The notes beneath the pieces were generated by a model, which made no database searches, was not told the origin of the DNA, and was given only the letters and a program-made list of their open reading frames with translations. Below are positions 44,821 to 63,862 of a stretch of DNA of 64,000 nt, one piece after another. Each line of letters opens with the position of its first letter. Positions within the stretch are counted from its first letter, which is position 1. A program made the translations under genes and the position numbers. Source of the stretch: Pectobacterium zantedeschiae (GTDB lineage Bacteria > Pseudomonadota > Gammaproteobacteria > Enterobacterales > Enterobacteriaceae); NCBI RefSeq assembly GCF_004137795.1, contig NZ_NWTM01000002.1, positions 372,001 to 436,000 on the forward strand. Direction: 5' to 3'.

Positions 44821-45102
44821 TTATGAATCACATTCTGCGACAACCAGAACGTTGACGCTGCCGTAGGCTTTATTATTGGATTTATCTTCCATATAACAGG
44901 TTGCAGAAACGGTTACGCCGTTGCCACTAAAACTCGATATGGAACTTGAAACACTGATGGTTTTTAAATGGTGGTCTGCACTACCGAACGAAAGTTCAAA
45001 GGCTTGAACCGCGACAGAGGCGTTAAGTACACGAGTTCCGAAATCTATATTTTGTGTTGAACCAGATTGAACTTTGACAACTTGAAATTTTGTAGTGGAC
45101 AT
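44821..45102 (-). CDS. Small beta-rich protein upstream of the Rhs gene
   Basis: A 93-residue protein with no signal peptide, Ser/Val-rich and strand-forming, with two cysteines (SATCYMEDKS and VVAECDS). I do not recognise the family. It has a good ribosome-binding site (AATAAGGAT) and its own strong terminator, which suggests high expression relative to the Rhs gene behind it. A role as adaptor, lectin-like subunit or tail-like component is possible but not shown. Confidence 0.7.
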   Translation of the reverse strand: MSTTKFQVVKVQSGSTQNIDFGTRVLNASVAVQAFELSFGSADHHLKTISVSSSISSFSGNGVTVSATCYMEDKSNNKAYGSVNVLVVAECDS

Positions 45103-45371
45103 AGCTTATCCTTATTAATAAATAATTTAATTGTAGTGGCAATTTATTTCAGGAGTATTTCTGTTAGCTATTTAAATAACATCAGTGCAAGATTAAATTA
45201 TATTTAATAAATGCTTTTGTCAATGTGGTGAGATAAAAATAATTAATGCTATTAAATTTATTATCTCATTGTTTTTTATTGATTTTTAAATATCATTTTC
45301 ATGATCATTATTAGTCGTGAAATTATATATTGGGTCTGATTTTACGTGATAAGGAGATCATATTTGTTGCC

Positions 45372-45512
45372 ATGAAGGTATTTATTACTGTTGAGCAAAA
45401 AATCGAACTCGAACGCTTGCATGATACCACTCACGATGGGCGTGTTCGTGATCGTATCAACGTCGTACCTCCAGCTTCCGAAGGCTAGAGTTCAGCGATG
45501 ATTGCGCAAGCT
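45372..45512 (+). pseudogene. IS630-type transposase remnant
   Basis: ATG-started frame reading KVFITVEQKIELERLHD, then GRVRDRINVV and ASEG, followed by a TAG where the intact family has Trp, then SSAMIAQA before homology fades. The start, the (R)VRDRI motif and the MIAQA helix match the N-terminal part of IS630-family transposases. Only about 47 codons remain, with no inverted repeats visible. Confidence 0.65.
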
Positions 45513-45602
45513 GTTTTTTGGTGGGAAAGTTCGCCAATGCATTTTTATAATAGTTGTGTAATAAAATCAGGGATGCTCTGAGAAATATGCTCAGTCGTGT
45601 TG

Positions 45603-45628
45603 AATAAAAACCCCCGTAATAACGGGGG
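45603..45628 (-). terminator. ssb terminator
   Basis: On the minus strand CCCCCGT pairs with ACGGGGG around TATT, followed by TTTTTATT. It starts 32 bases past the ssb stop and is a classical Rho-independent terminator. Confidence 0.9.
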
Positions 45629-45659
45629 CTTATATTTTACACTTTACAACGAGTAACTG

Positions 45660-46205
45660 TTAGAACGGAATATCGTCGTCGAAATCCATTGGCGGCTCGT
45701 TGCTTTGTGCCGGAGCGCTATTCTGAGCTGGGCGCTGCTGCGCTTGCGCGCCGCCGCTGAACTGGTTGCCGCCCTGCGGTTGCTGAGGTTGACCCCAACC
45801 GCCTTGTTGTTGGCCGCCACCTGCATTGCCACCGCCTGCTGGTGCGCCGCCGCCCTGACGTCCACCTAGCATTTGCATGGTGCCGCCGACGTTAACGACC
45901 ACTTCAGTGGTGTAACGCTCTACGCCAGCCTGATCGGCCCATTTACGGGTTTGCAGTGCGCCTTCGATGTAGACCTGAGAGCCTTTACGCAGGTATTCGC
46001 CCGCGACTTCTGCCAGCTTGCCGAACAGAACCACACGGTGCCATTCGGTCTTCTCTTTCTGCTCACCGGTTTGCTTGTCACGCCAGCTTTCAGACGTAGC
46101 CAGCGTGATGTTGGCAACTGCACCACCATTCGGCATATAGCGGACTTCCGGGTCTTGACCCAGATTCCCGACAAGAATCACTTTATTAACGCCTCTGCTG
46201 GCCAT
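45660..46205 (-). CDS. ssb: Single-stranded DNA-binding protein
   Basis: A 181-residue SSB. The OB-fold starts [19 protein letters not shown] and contains the DNA-contact tryptophans (SESWRDK, EWHRVV, RKWAD). A Gly/Gln-rich linker from about 115 leads to the acidic tip MDFDDDIPF that binds partner proteins. It is divergent from uvrA across a 250-bp gap with a LexA box, the standard enterobacterial layout. Confidence 0.98.
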   Translation of the reverse strand: MASRGVNKVILVGNLGQDPEVRYMPNGGAVANITLATSESWRDKQTGEQKEKTEWHRVVLFGKLAEVAGEYLRKGSQVYIEGALQTRKWADQAGVERYTTEVVVNVGGTMQMLGGRQGGGAPAGGGNAGGGQQQGGWGQPQQPQGGNQFSGGAQAQQRPAQNSAPAQSNEPPMDFDDDIPF

Positions 46206-46350
46206 GCTCGTATCTCCTGATGAATCGATAGATTTATTTTAAGTCTAAACGATCAATCTTAACATGGGAAAACTCTCTGTCATACCTGCGAAATGGCTTC
46301 AGAAATGAAAGTCAGATTTGCAGCGTTTGCAAAAGTAAACGGGTTTAATA

Positions 46351-46366
46351 CTGGATATCCATTCAG
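46351..46366. promoter_or_regulatory. LexA (SOS) box between ssb and uvrA
   Basis: CTGGATATCCATTCAG fits CTG-N10-CAG, with the AT-rich right half and TTCAG end seen in the E. coli uvrA box. It lies 90 bases before the uvrA start and would place uvrA under SOS control. Confidence 0.85.
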
Positions 46367-46455
46367 TTTTTTTTGTGCCATAATTGTTCGTTTCGTACCG
46401 GTTCTCTCCGTTCGGGAGACGATGACAAACCGTTTTTATTCCGGGAAGTGTGTGA

Positions 46456-49290
<2,835 letters not shown>

Positions 49291-49306
49291 TAGCAGGGGG
49301 ATGGCG

Positions 49307-49726
49307 ATGTGGATGCAATATGAAATCCGCCTGAAGCCGAAAGCCAGAGGCTTCCATCTGGTGACCGACGAAATACTGGCGCAGGTTATTGCCCTGCGCC
49401 AGATAAAAATCGGGCTGATGCATGTGTTCATCAAGCATACTTCGGCGGCGCTGACGATGAATGAGAATGCTGACCCTACGGTACGGCAGGATTTCGAGAG
49501 CTTTTTTAATCGCTTAGTGCCGGAGGATGAACCGTATTACCGTCATACGTATGAAGGTAGCGACGACATGCCCGCGCATCTGAAAGGCAGCCTGCTGGGA
49601 AACAGCCTGACGATTCCTGTCACCAACGGGCGCCTGAATATTGGCACCTGGCAGGGTATCTATCTGTGCGAACATCGCAACCACGGCGGCAGCCGTTCGC
49701 TGATCGTTACGCTGAATGGGGAATAA
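49307..49726 (+). CDS. yjbQ: YjbQ-family protein (UPF0047)
   Basis: A 139-residue beta-rich protein. [19 protein letters not shown] and [16 protein letters not shown] hold the conserved residues of the YjbQ family, linked to a low thiamine-phosphate synthase activity. I chose the ATG at 49307 because the GGGGG site is then six bases ahead and the N-terminus ([11 protein letters not shown]) matches the E. coli protein; ATG at 49301 abuts that site. It follows uvrA by 16 bases. Confidence 0.93.
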   Translation: MWMQYEIRLKPKARGFHLVTDEILAQVIALRQIKIGLMHVFIKHTSAALTMNENADPTVRQDFESFFNRLVPEDEPYYRHTYEGSDDMPAHLKGSLLGNSLTIPVTNGRLNIGTWQGIYLCEHRNHGGSRSLIVTLNGE

Positions 49727-49765
49727 CCCCTTTGAGGCGAGTGGTATCAGAGGCGTATCCCGATA

Positions 49766-49973
49766 GCACTGAACTGCCTGCACGGCAGTGAACCGTAATC
49801 CGTTCTCCCGCGCTAAAACCGAAATTTTCTAAGCTGCCGTACAGGCAGTGAACTTTATCGAGAATGCGGGTGATAATCGGATCGTTTTCTAAGCTACCTA
49901 CACGGCAGTGAACACCTCACGTTAACCGGGCCTCTTCGCTTAAAATTTCTAAGCTGCCTACACGGCAGTGAAC
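49766..49973 (-). CRISPR. Type I-F CRISPR array 1 (4 repeats, 3 spacers)
   Basis: Repeats of 28 bp at 49946-49973, 49886-49913, 49826-49853 and 49766-49793, separated by three 32-bp spacers. Read on the minus strand each begins GTTCACTGCC and ends TTAGAAA; the hairpin is CTGCC-loop-GGCAG. The last repeat (49766) is degenerate at its 3' end, so the leader is on the csy4 side. Two leader-proximal repeats have loop GTGTA instead of GTACA, and one has GGTAG in the right stem arm. Confidence 0.95.
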
Positions 49974-50102
49974 TGTTAGATTTTCACGCTAATCATCAGA
50001 TTATTAAAGATAATATGGTTTTTTTTGCGAAAACCCCTTTTTTATTAAGGCGGCCAACGGCATTTAAAAATCAATGGCTTGCCGTTGGCCGTTAAAAAAG
50101 GG
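49974..50102 (-). promoter_or_regulatory. Leader of array 1 and end of the cas operon
   Basis: A 129-bp AT-rich stretch between csy4 and array 1. A forward-strand match to the IHF consensus lies at 50069-50081 (AATCAATGGCTTG). A long inverted repeat at 50051-50091 (arms CGGCCAACGGCA and TGCCGTTGGCCG), flanked by T- and A-runs, is probably the terminator of the cas operon inside the leader. Confidence 0.65.
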
Positions 50103-57258
<7,156 letters not shown>

Positions 57259-57262
<4 letters not shown>

Positions 57263-58239
57263 TGAGTTGCCTGACTTAGCTTGCTGGCGACATCCTGTAA
57301 GCTGCTTATCATCACATCCAGCGCTTCGGATTGTTGAAATGCGGTCAGGCAGCGCTGACGAAATTCTTGCTCCTCCTCGCCTTCCATCGCGGCAATAAAC
57401 GCCTGCGGTAGCACCAGTGCATCCTTAATTAAATCGGCGACGTCGAATACCAGCCCGCCACGGCGAGTTTTACCGTGTAACACGGCTAACCCGTGCGGAA
57501 GCCCCAACACCCACGTTGAGACGGCTGCAAGCCCATAAGCCAGATAGTTACCGTGATCGAGAAAGCGGTTCGCCAAATCGGTGCCGCCGCCGCGTTTGGC
57601 ACGGGTAAAGTCGCCATAGCTCACGGTATTGGCGGCTAATTTATACAGTGCTTTGGTCATCATCGCTTCCTGTACCAGCACATCATTGCTGGTGCGACAA
57701 TCGGTTAACCCTTTTTCATAACGATCCAGAAGCGCCTGAAGATGCTCGGACTTAAAGGTAAAGCGCGATTCACGGGACAGACGAGAACCCAGCCAGTGCT
57801 GTCGAATTTGCGCTATTCGCACTTGTTGGAAGGCGATGGCGGCGGCCAGCCTTTTCTCATCATCGAACCAAAAGCTGACCCAGTCCTGCAAGTACTCGGT
57901 TGGTCGATATTCGCTCTGTGGCGATAGCCAGGATACTGCGACTTCAGCCTCGTTGGCGGCAAACAGTGGTGTACCACCACCGCCACAAAAACCAATCATC
58001 ACGCCTGCTCTGGCAAATTCTCGCATAGCGGCCTGCGTGACGGAGGTACCGGTTCCCAACATCACCACGCTGGTATTGGCGATGGGAATATTCCAGTACA
58101 GAGACTGGTTTCCTTCCTCTGTGACATATTCGACACGGCCACCGTTGACGAGAATGCGACAATGTTGGAGGTAATAAACATTGGCACGTTTGGAATGCAG
58201 AATAGTTTTTAAGTCCGAAGGCCTAAAGGCGTTATCCAT
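57259..58239 (-). CDS. cas1: CRISPR integrase Cas1 (type I-F)
   Basis: A 326-residue integrase. The start at 58239 (MDNAFRPSDLKTILHSKRA) gives the normal family length; the frame is open to 58272. Visible are GTGTSVTQAAMREFARAG, the acidic residue in VLVQEAMMTKALYKLAA, and the metal-site GLPHGLAVLHGKTRRGGLVFDVAD. It heads the cas operon and is divergent from array 2. Confidence 0.97.
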
Positions 58240-58533
58240 AATATATTTTCTGCCGTAATAGATAGTAGCCATGACGCCAGCGAAATAGATCGCAAGCTAA
58301 CCATTTGATAAGGAAAAATATAATCATAAGAGACTAATGAAAATCAGACTATCACAGTTGTATGTGAATAATGGTGACCACAAAAAATATTACCCAAGCA
58401 CAGACCCTTTTTATTTGGCCTATTTCACAGGATTAAAAATCAATGAGTTACAGTTGGGGTTAAAAAAAGGGTTTTTATGGTGAAAATGGCAATTGCTGCT
58501 AATAAAACAAATCGTTAGAGTGATCGGGTTACA
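58240..58533 (+). promoter_or_regulatory. Leader of array 2 and cas promoter region
   Basis: A 294-bp AT-rich region between cas1 and the first repeat of array 2. AATCAATGAGTTA at 58438-58450 matches the IHF consensus exactly and lies 84 bases from the first repeat; IHF bending of the leader is known to be needed for type I-F spacer capture. It should also hold the divergent cas1 promoter. Confidence 0.8.
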
Positions 58534-60789
58534 GTTCACTGCCGTACAGGCAGCTTAGAAAGATGGGTGCCAGGATCCAGCCGATAGCCTCTGGTTCACT
58601 GCCGTACAGGCAGCTTAGAAATGCGTAATATCAGCGCGGTGCCGGATATGCTCGTTCACTGCCGTACAGGCAGCTTAGAAAAAGCGGAATTCGTCTATTT
58701 TCTCCAGCAGCAAGTTCACTGCCGTACAGGCAGCTTAGAAAGCTGACAAAACAAAGTTGGACGGAATCAGCGCGTTCACTGCCGTACAGGCAGCTTAGAA
58801 AAAAGAATTGCGTGTATCCGGCATTATCCCGTTGTTCACTGCCGTACAGGCAGCTTAGAAACATTGAGTTCACTGGCTTTTTTATTGGACATAATGTTCA
58901 CTGCCGTACAGGCAGCTTAGAAAGGAAATAAGCTGGTGGTCTGTGCTGCACAACGGTTCACTGCCGTACAGGCAGCTTAGAAAAGGGTGGCAACGGCTGA
59001 CTATCCAGCCACGTTGTTCACTGCCGTACAGGCAGCTTAGAAATTGCCGATCGCAATCAACCCGCCCAGCACAACGTTCACTGCCGTACAGGCAGCTTAG
59101 AAATGGTCGGCGTCAATATGGTATTGGAGCTGAACGTTCACTGCCGTACAGGCAGCTTAGAAATTTCTTCAGTGCGCAATGTGAATATGGTCGGTGTTCA
59201 CTGCCGTACAGGCAGCTTAGAAAAACCTTTATTGCACCGTATTTCCCTGTAAACGGGTTCACTGCCGTACAGGCAGCTTAGAAAATCAACATAGCTCTTA
59301 TTCGCCGCATCCTGCGGTTCACTGCCGTACAGGCAGCTTAGAAAACTGACAATGTTATTGCTTTTAATGAATTATCAGTTCACTGCCGTACAGGCAGCTT
59401 AGAAAGGTTGCAGAAATGGGAACGGTGGCGCTTTGCCGTTCACTGCCGTACAGGCAGCTTAGAAAAATCACGCCCGGAGCGGTCAGGATGCGCTGCTGTT
59501 CACTGCCGTACAGGCAGCTTAGAAAGCTACCGCATTAAAGAAGGTCAGTTGATCCTCGTTCACTGCCGTACAGGCAGCTTAGAAACAGCAATTCAACGCC
59601 AGACGGCCCCGCATAGGGTTCACTGCCGTACAGGCAGCTTAGAAAATGAGCCAGATAATTACACTCGCCCTTGATGGCGTTCACTGCCGTACAGGCAGCT
59701 TAGAAAGATTGGCCTCCACTGCGCAGGCGGTGCAACAGGTTCACTGCCGTACAGGCAGCTTAGAAATTATCCCGTTTGCTGAGAAAACACAGCTTACCGT
59801 TCACTGCCGTACAGGCAGCTTAGAAAATATCCGCCATAAAGAAAGCCAGAGGTGAATCGTTCACTGCCGTACAGGCAGCTTAGAAACGCCAACGATGTAC
59901 TTATCACTACACAACACACGTTCACTGCCGTACAGGCAGCTTAGAAATACTGTAAATCGCCTGGCGATGGATGCTGATCGTTCACTGCCGTACAGGCAGC
60001 TTAGAAATGTCACTGCCAGCGTAAAATCCTCAGCCGTCAGTTCACTGCCGTACAGGCAGCTTAGAAAGTGCAGCACTAATCACCAAAATCGGCCTTGAGG
60101 TTCACTGCCGTACAGGCAGCTTAGAAAATCTGCGCACATATCGTTATTTGGGTGAGGGGGTTCACTGCCGTACAGGCAGCTTAGAAAGCCGAAGCCAATA
60201 ACTTTTTGCCCTTCATTATGTTCACTGCCGTACAGGCAGCTTAGAAAAAAAGGTGCGGAAGTGAAAGCCCGTGCTGCCAGTTCACTGCCGTACAGGCAGC
60301 TTAGAAATCAGCCAGCGCCCACAGCCGCGTTAACACTTTGTTCACTGCCGTACAGGCAGCTTAGAAAAGCAGAGAACGGCTATCAGCGGCTCTTTGTGCG
60401 GTTCACTGCCGTACAGGCAGCTTAGAAAAGGATCACAACGTTGTCAGGATTACGTTTGTGGTTCACTGCCGTACAGGCAGCTTAGAAATACAAGCTCACC
60501 TGGCGTTAAATTTTCATTAAGTTCACTGCCGTACAGGCAGCTTAGAAATGATTACCCCACGTATCCCAGCGGGCGATCTGTGTTCACTGCCGTACAGGCA
60601 GCTTAGAAAATCCACATTCAGGATTAAATCATGAGCAAAAAGTTCACTGCCGTACAGGCAGCTTAGAAAAAACTGTGCCACGACCTGTGCCTGTCGCGTG
60701 TGTTCACTGCCGTACAGGCAGCTTAGAAAGCACGCACCCGAATGCGATGCTGTTCGCACGCGTTCACTGCCGTACAGGCAGTTTATCCT
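58534..60789 (+). CRISPR. Type I-F CRISPR array 2 (38 repeats, 37 spacers)
   Basis: 28-bp repeats starting GTTCACTGCC, hairpin core CTGCC-GTACA-GGCAG, ending TTAGAAA. First repeat at 58534, last at 60762. All repeats are identical by eye except the last, whose final 8 or 9 bases are lost, so the leader is at the cas1 end and spacers age toward 60789. Spacers are 32 bp, with six of 33 bp and one of 34 bp (58862-58895). No spacer duplicates were noticed. Open frames across the array are artefacts. Confidence 0.99.
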
Positions 60790-61035
60790 CGGTTTTAAGC
60801 GCCATTATCTGGCTATTATCGAAGTAACACTATCGTCTGTGCTCGATGTGTTATCGTCTTTAAATAACGTATTTTTGATTCCCCTTTTTCGTAACATTTT
60901 TAAATAACGGGTTTTTTTATGGGGAATGAAAAATTGCGGATTGAACGTTATTAACATTTAAAAATCATCATTTTTCCGTTAAGGTTACCTTACAGGGAAA
61001 TAGTGAGTTGACTTAAGTCAAATTCAAGGGAGTGA

Positions 61036-61902
61036 GTGGCTGTGAAATACGATCCGGTTTTAAAAACGCTTGTTGATGATGACTATCGATTAGAAGATTA
61101 TCTTGATTTTAAAAAGCAGCATGCTGATATTAACTATCAGAAATTACATGCTCAACTCAATGAAATAAATAACGATAACATTCATGCCATATTAACTGCG
61201 CAGGAAGCGACGTATTTTTTGCAGACGTTATGTACGCCTAACCCTAATCAATCGTGGAAAACGGCTATATTTGGCTGTTCCGATCCTATTTCATCGTTTG
61301 CTGGGAACATCGCAGAAGCCGTGTCTGTGAGCCGGATCGTGATGGAGATGAAAGGGTTCGGCGTCACGGCAACGGAATATGTCGGAAAAAATGGCAGTAA
61401 GTACATAAAATTATCTGGCTATCCGGGGGTAAGAAAGTATTTAGATGCCACCCGATATTTAGTCAGTAACCAAAAAATACTCGATATAGGGATAGGTACA
61501 AAAGGGATTGAAAGTGGTATTGCGACTGGAGCAAGGTTCTGCATTGTGTTTTCAGGTGCTTATCGAGCTATTGAGTTGATGGTGAAAGATGAATACGCAC
61601 TGACCGATTTTTTTGTGAATTTAACGATGGATGCGGCAAAACTGGCTGTATCGGTTGGTGTTGTATGGGGGGCGAAAATGGCAGCTACCTCGGTAATGGT
61701 GGCCACAGGAGGTAGTGTTATTATTATTGCCGGTGGTATATTTTTACTTGGGGTTATTGTCAGTTTTTCATTATTCTGGCTAGATAATGAATATAAAATA
61801 AGTGAGACGATAATAAAAAATTTAAAATCACATAAAAAACAGTATACGCCATATCACCCCGATCAATTCTTTCATGCCTGGGGGAGGTTCAGTCGTGGTT
61901 AA
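61036..61902 (+). CDS. Putative membrane-acting toxin linked to type VI secretion
   Basis: A 288-residue protein I do not recognise. It is soluble-looking up to about residue 195, then has a hydrophobic hairpin at about 201-248 rich in Gly, Val and Ile, and a basic tail (KNLKSHKKQY, ending FFHAWGRFSRG). This shape fits a pore-forming effector. No signal peptide. Start codon is GTG (61036 or 61042, both near AAGGGAG). It overlaps the first of three immunity-like genes, and an hcp gene lies just beyond. AT-rich composition unlike the cas region suggests transfer. Confidence 0.6.
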   Translation: MAVKYDPVLKTLVDDDYRLEDYLDFKKQHADINYQKLHAQLNEINNDNIHAILTAQEATYFLQTLCTPNPNQSWKTAIFGCSDPISSFAGNIAEAVSVSRIVMEMKGFGVTATEYVGKNGSKYIKLSGYPGVRKYLDATRYLVSNQKILDIGIGTKGIESGIATGARFCIVFSGAYRAIELMVKDEYALTDFFVNLTMDAAKLAVSVGVVWGAKMAATSVMVATGGSVIIIAGGIFLLGVIVSFSLFWLDNEYKISETIIKNLKSHKKQYTPYHPDQFFHAWGRFSRG

Positions 61903-62299
61903 GATTAATAGGCCATTAGCTGGCGCATTTGCAGTTTTTATTTTTCTATTGACATGCTTTACTGGTTGGTTTTCTTTTAATTCGTATTTAGATATTTTAC
62001 AGTTAAATGATACGATAGTTTTTTCATGGAAAGTTGGGTTAATGGTATTTGGTTCTCCTTTGCTATTCTATTTTTCATATTTATTTTTTTATTCTGCAAT
62101 AAATAATAAAGTGGCGAAAATTAATAATAAATTTGGAGGAGGGTTATTTATAATAATGATCGTTGGTGCTGTAATTAGTTCATTCTCATCTTTCTACATG
62201 TCTTATAATTTTAGATATTATGGTTATGAAATATGTCCTAAAACATCCTGGATGGACCCCAATAAGTATGTGAAAGACATCGCTCTTTGTAAAGAGTAA
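61895..62299 (+). CDS. Immunity-like membrane protein, copy 1
   Basis: A 134-residue protein starting with GTG (VKINRPLAGAF), with GGGGGAGG ahead as ribosome-binding site. Three membrane helices at about 8-30, 45-68 and 82-104 lead to a conserved C-terminal segment (ICPKTSWMDPNKYVKD, then ALCKE) with two cysteines, probably periplasmic. It overlaps the toxin gene by 8 bases. The fold and ending recall the DUF1240 type of small membrane proteins (tentative). Confidence 0.65.
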   Translation: MVKINRPLAGAFAVFIFLLTCFTGWFSFNSYLDILQLNDTIVFSWKVGLMVFGSPLLFYFSYLFFYSAINNKVAKINNKFGGGLFIIMIVGAVISSFSSFYMSYNFRYYGYEICPKTSWMDPNKYVKDIALCKE

Positions 62300-62345
62300 A
62301 AATGGTACGAGAGTATTATTTTTCATGCTTGGGGGAGGAGCATTC

Positions 62346-62750
62346 ATGGTTAAGATAAATAGACCGTTTTTTTTCATATATTCAGTTTTTATTTTTATTA
62401 TTTCATGCTGGGGAGGATGGTTCTCTTTAAGCGGGTATATTGATTTCTTTAATCTAAATGATGTCATTTCATTTTCATGGAAACTCGGGGTGGTGATTTT
62501 TCTAGTTCCAATAGTGTTCCAGTTTTCTTATTTTGGTTTTTTTTCTGCTATAAAAAATAGACCAATTAAAATGAATAATAAAATTTCAAATGCATTGGTT
62601 GTATTTGCTATTTTTGGTACTGTGGTGAGTTTGTTTTCATCTATGTATATCTCTTATAGTCTTAATGAGCAGGGTTATAAAACCTGTCCCAAGAGCTCAT
62701 GGATAGCTCCCAATAAATATGTGAAAGACATCGCTCTTTGTAAAGAGTAA
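62346..62750 (+). CDS. Immunity-like membrane protein, copy 2
   Basis: A 134-residue paralog of copy 1 (VKINRPFFFIY), same three helices and ending CPKSSWIAPNKYVKD, then ALCKE. ATG start with GGGGGAGG ahead. The bases before it still encode a toxin-like tail (FHAWGR, ending in Gly and stop) in the toxin's frame, showing that it arose by copying a toxin-end plus immunity unit. Confidence 0.62.
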   Translation: MVKINRPFFFIYSVFIFIISCWGGWFSLSGYIDFFNLNDVISFSWKLGVVIFLVPIVFQFSYFGFFSAIKNRPIKMNNKISNALVVFAIFGTVVSLFSSMYISYSLNEQGYKTCPKSSWIAPNKYVKDIALCKE

Positions 62751-62807
62751 GAAGAAAAATGGACGTCTGATAGGGAATGCTTTTTCATGCCTAGGGGGGA
62801 GTCAGTC

Positions 62808-63209
62808 GTGGTTAAGGTAAACAGGCCATTAGTTGGCATATTTGCAGTTTTCCTTTTTTTTCTTTCATGTTTTATTAGCTGGATTTCTTTCAATGGATAT
62901 TTGAGTTTTTTACAAAAAAGTGATGTGATAATTTTTTCATGGAAACTTGGGTTAATGGTATTTGGATCACCTCTGTTGTTTTATTTTTCATATTTGGCAT
63001 TTTATTCAGCTATAAAAAATGAAGTACCTAAAATGAATAATAAACTAGCTAACTCATTAGCTATTATAGCTATATTTGGTGCTGTCTTTAGTTTTTTTTC
63101 ATCAATTTATATATCATACGATCTTAATGATAAAGATTATAAAATCTGTCCTAAGAACTCATGGATGGATCCCAATAAGTATGTGAAAGACATTTCTCTT
63201 TGTGATTAA
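62808..63209 (+). CDS. Immunity-like membrane protein, copy 3
   Basis: A 133-residue paralog (VKVNRPLVGIF), closer to copy 1 than to copy 2, ending CPKNSWMDPNKYVKD, then SLCD. GTG start with a GGGGGG-type site ahead. The preceding bases encode FHA, a stop, then a tail ending Ser-Arg-Gly and stop, again a decayed relic of the toxin end. Confidence 0.62.
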   Translation: MVKVNRPLVGIFAVFLFFLSCFISWISFNGYLSFLQKSDVIIFSWKLGLMVFGSPLLFYFSYLAFYSAIKNEVPKMNNKLANSLAIIAIFGAVFSFFSSIYISYDLNDKDYKICPKNSWMDPNKYVKDISLCD

Positions 63210-63264
63210 TGGTGAATAACAAGCACAACTAATAAGATGTGCCTGTTATTAAAGGTCATAAATA

Positions 63265-63744
63265 TTAGAGGCTCATTTCCTCCCAAATGCTGTAACCCGA
63301 TGTTCCTGCGATTTTGTGGTTCCATGCTATGGTTTTATATTTTATCTGGACTTTTTCATACGGCATGATGTCGTTGTTATCGATGACGTGTGGATAGACA
63401 CAGGTGACGTCGACAATGCTCGCATCGGTTAAGGTGACTTCGTAATAAAGTTCTAACTGCCCAGCAGAATTGACGCGATAAAAATAAAATGCCACATCAA
63501 CCTTTTCATTATAAGAGATTGCCATTCCTAATAATGGGGACGACTTATCGATTGGCTTAATAAAATGAATCGGGTGATGCGCGACATTCTGATCGCGGCT
63601 GATGCTATGGTTTAAACCTAATACTTGTATTTGATCTTCATGACCCGTTTGGTAGCGATTACCAATCGAATCTAGCGTTGAGCAACCAGATGATATTAAA
63701 CCCTGTTTTTGGCCATTAATGCTGGCATAAATCAAATTAGCCAT
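63265..63744 (-). CDS. hcp: Type VI secretion tube protein Hcp
   Basis: A 159-residue Hcp-family protein, forming the hexameric rings of the type VI secretion tube. ANLIYASINGQKQGLISSG, the GHEDQIQVLGLNHS segment and HHPIHFIKPIDKSSP are family signatures, and IMPYEKVQIKYKTIAWNH the C-terminal ones. Ribosome-binding site AAGGA precedes the ATG. It is convergent with the immunity-like genes; no other secretion gene is in the window, so this is likely an orphan hcp-effector island. Confidence 0.92.
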   Translation of the reverse strand: MANLIYASINGQKQGLISSGCSTLDSIGNRYQTGHEDQIQVLGLNHSISRDQNVAHHPIHFIKPIDKSSPLLGMAISYNEKVDVAFYFYRVNSAGQLELYYEVTLTDASIVDVTCVYPHVIDNNDIMPYEKVQIKYKTIAWNHKIAGTSGYSIWEEMSL

Positions 63745-63862
63745 ATCAAATCCTTATGAGAATATTTATCAATAGACTGCGTGATAATATATTGATTATC
63801 CGCACAGAAATAATACGGCTAAGACAAAGCTAAAGTAAAGCGAGCCATAATAAAAGATGAAG

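Noticed and set aside
49914-49945. Spacer of array 1 containing CGGGCCTCTTCGCT, similar to a segment common in lacZ-alpha cloning vectors
   Set aside because: The match is short and stops within the spacer; it is likely chance. A database search is needed before any claim.
58631-60907. Several open frames with repeated SLPYRQLR, VHCRTGSLE or FLSCLYGSE motifs
   Set aside because: They are translations of the CRISPR repeats in different frames, not proteins.
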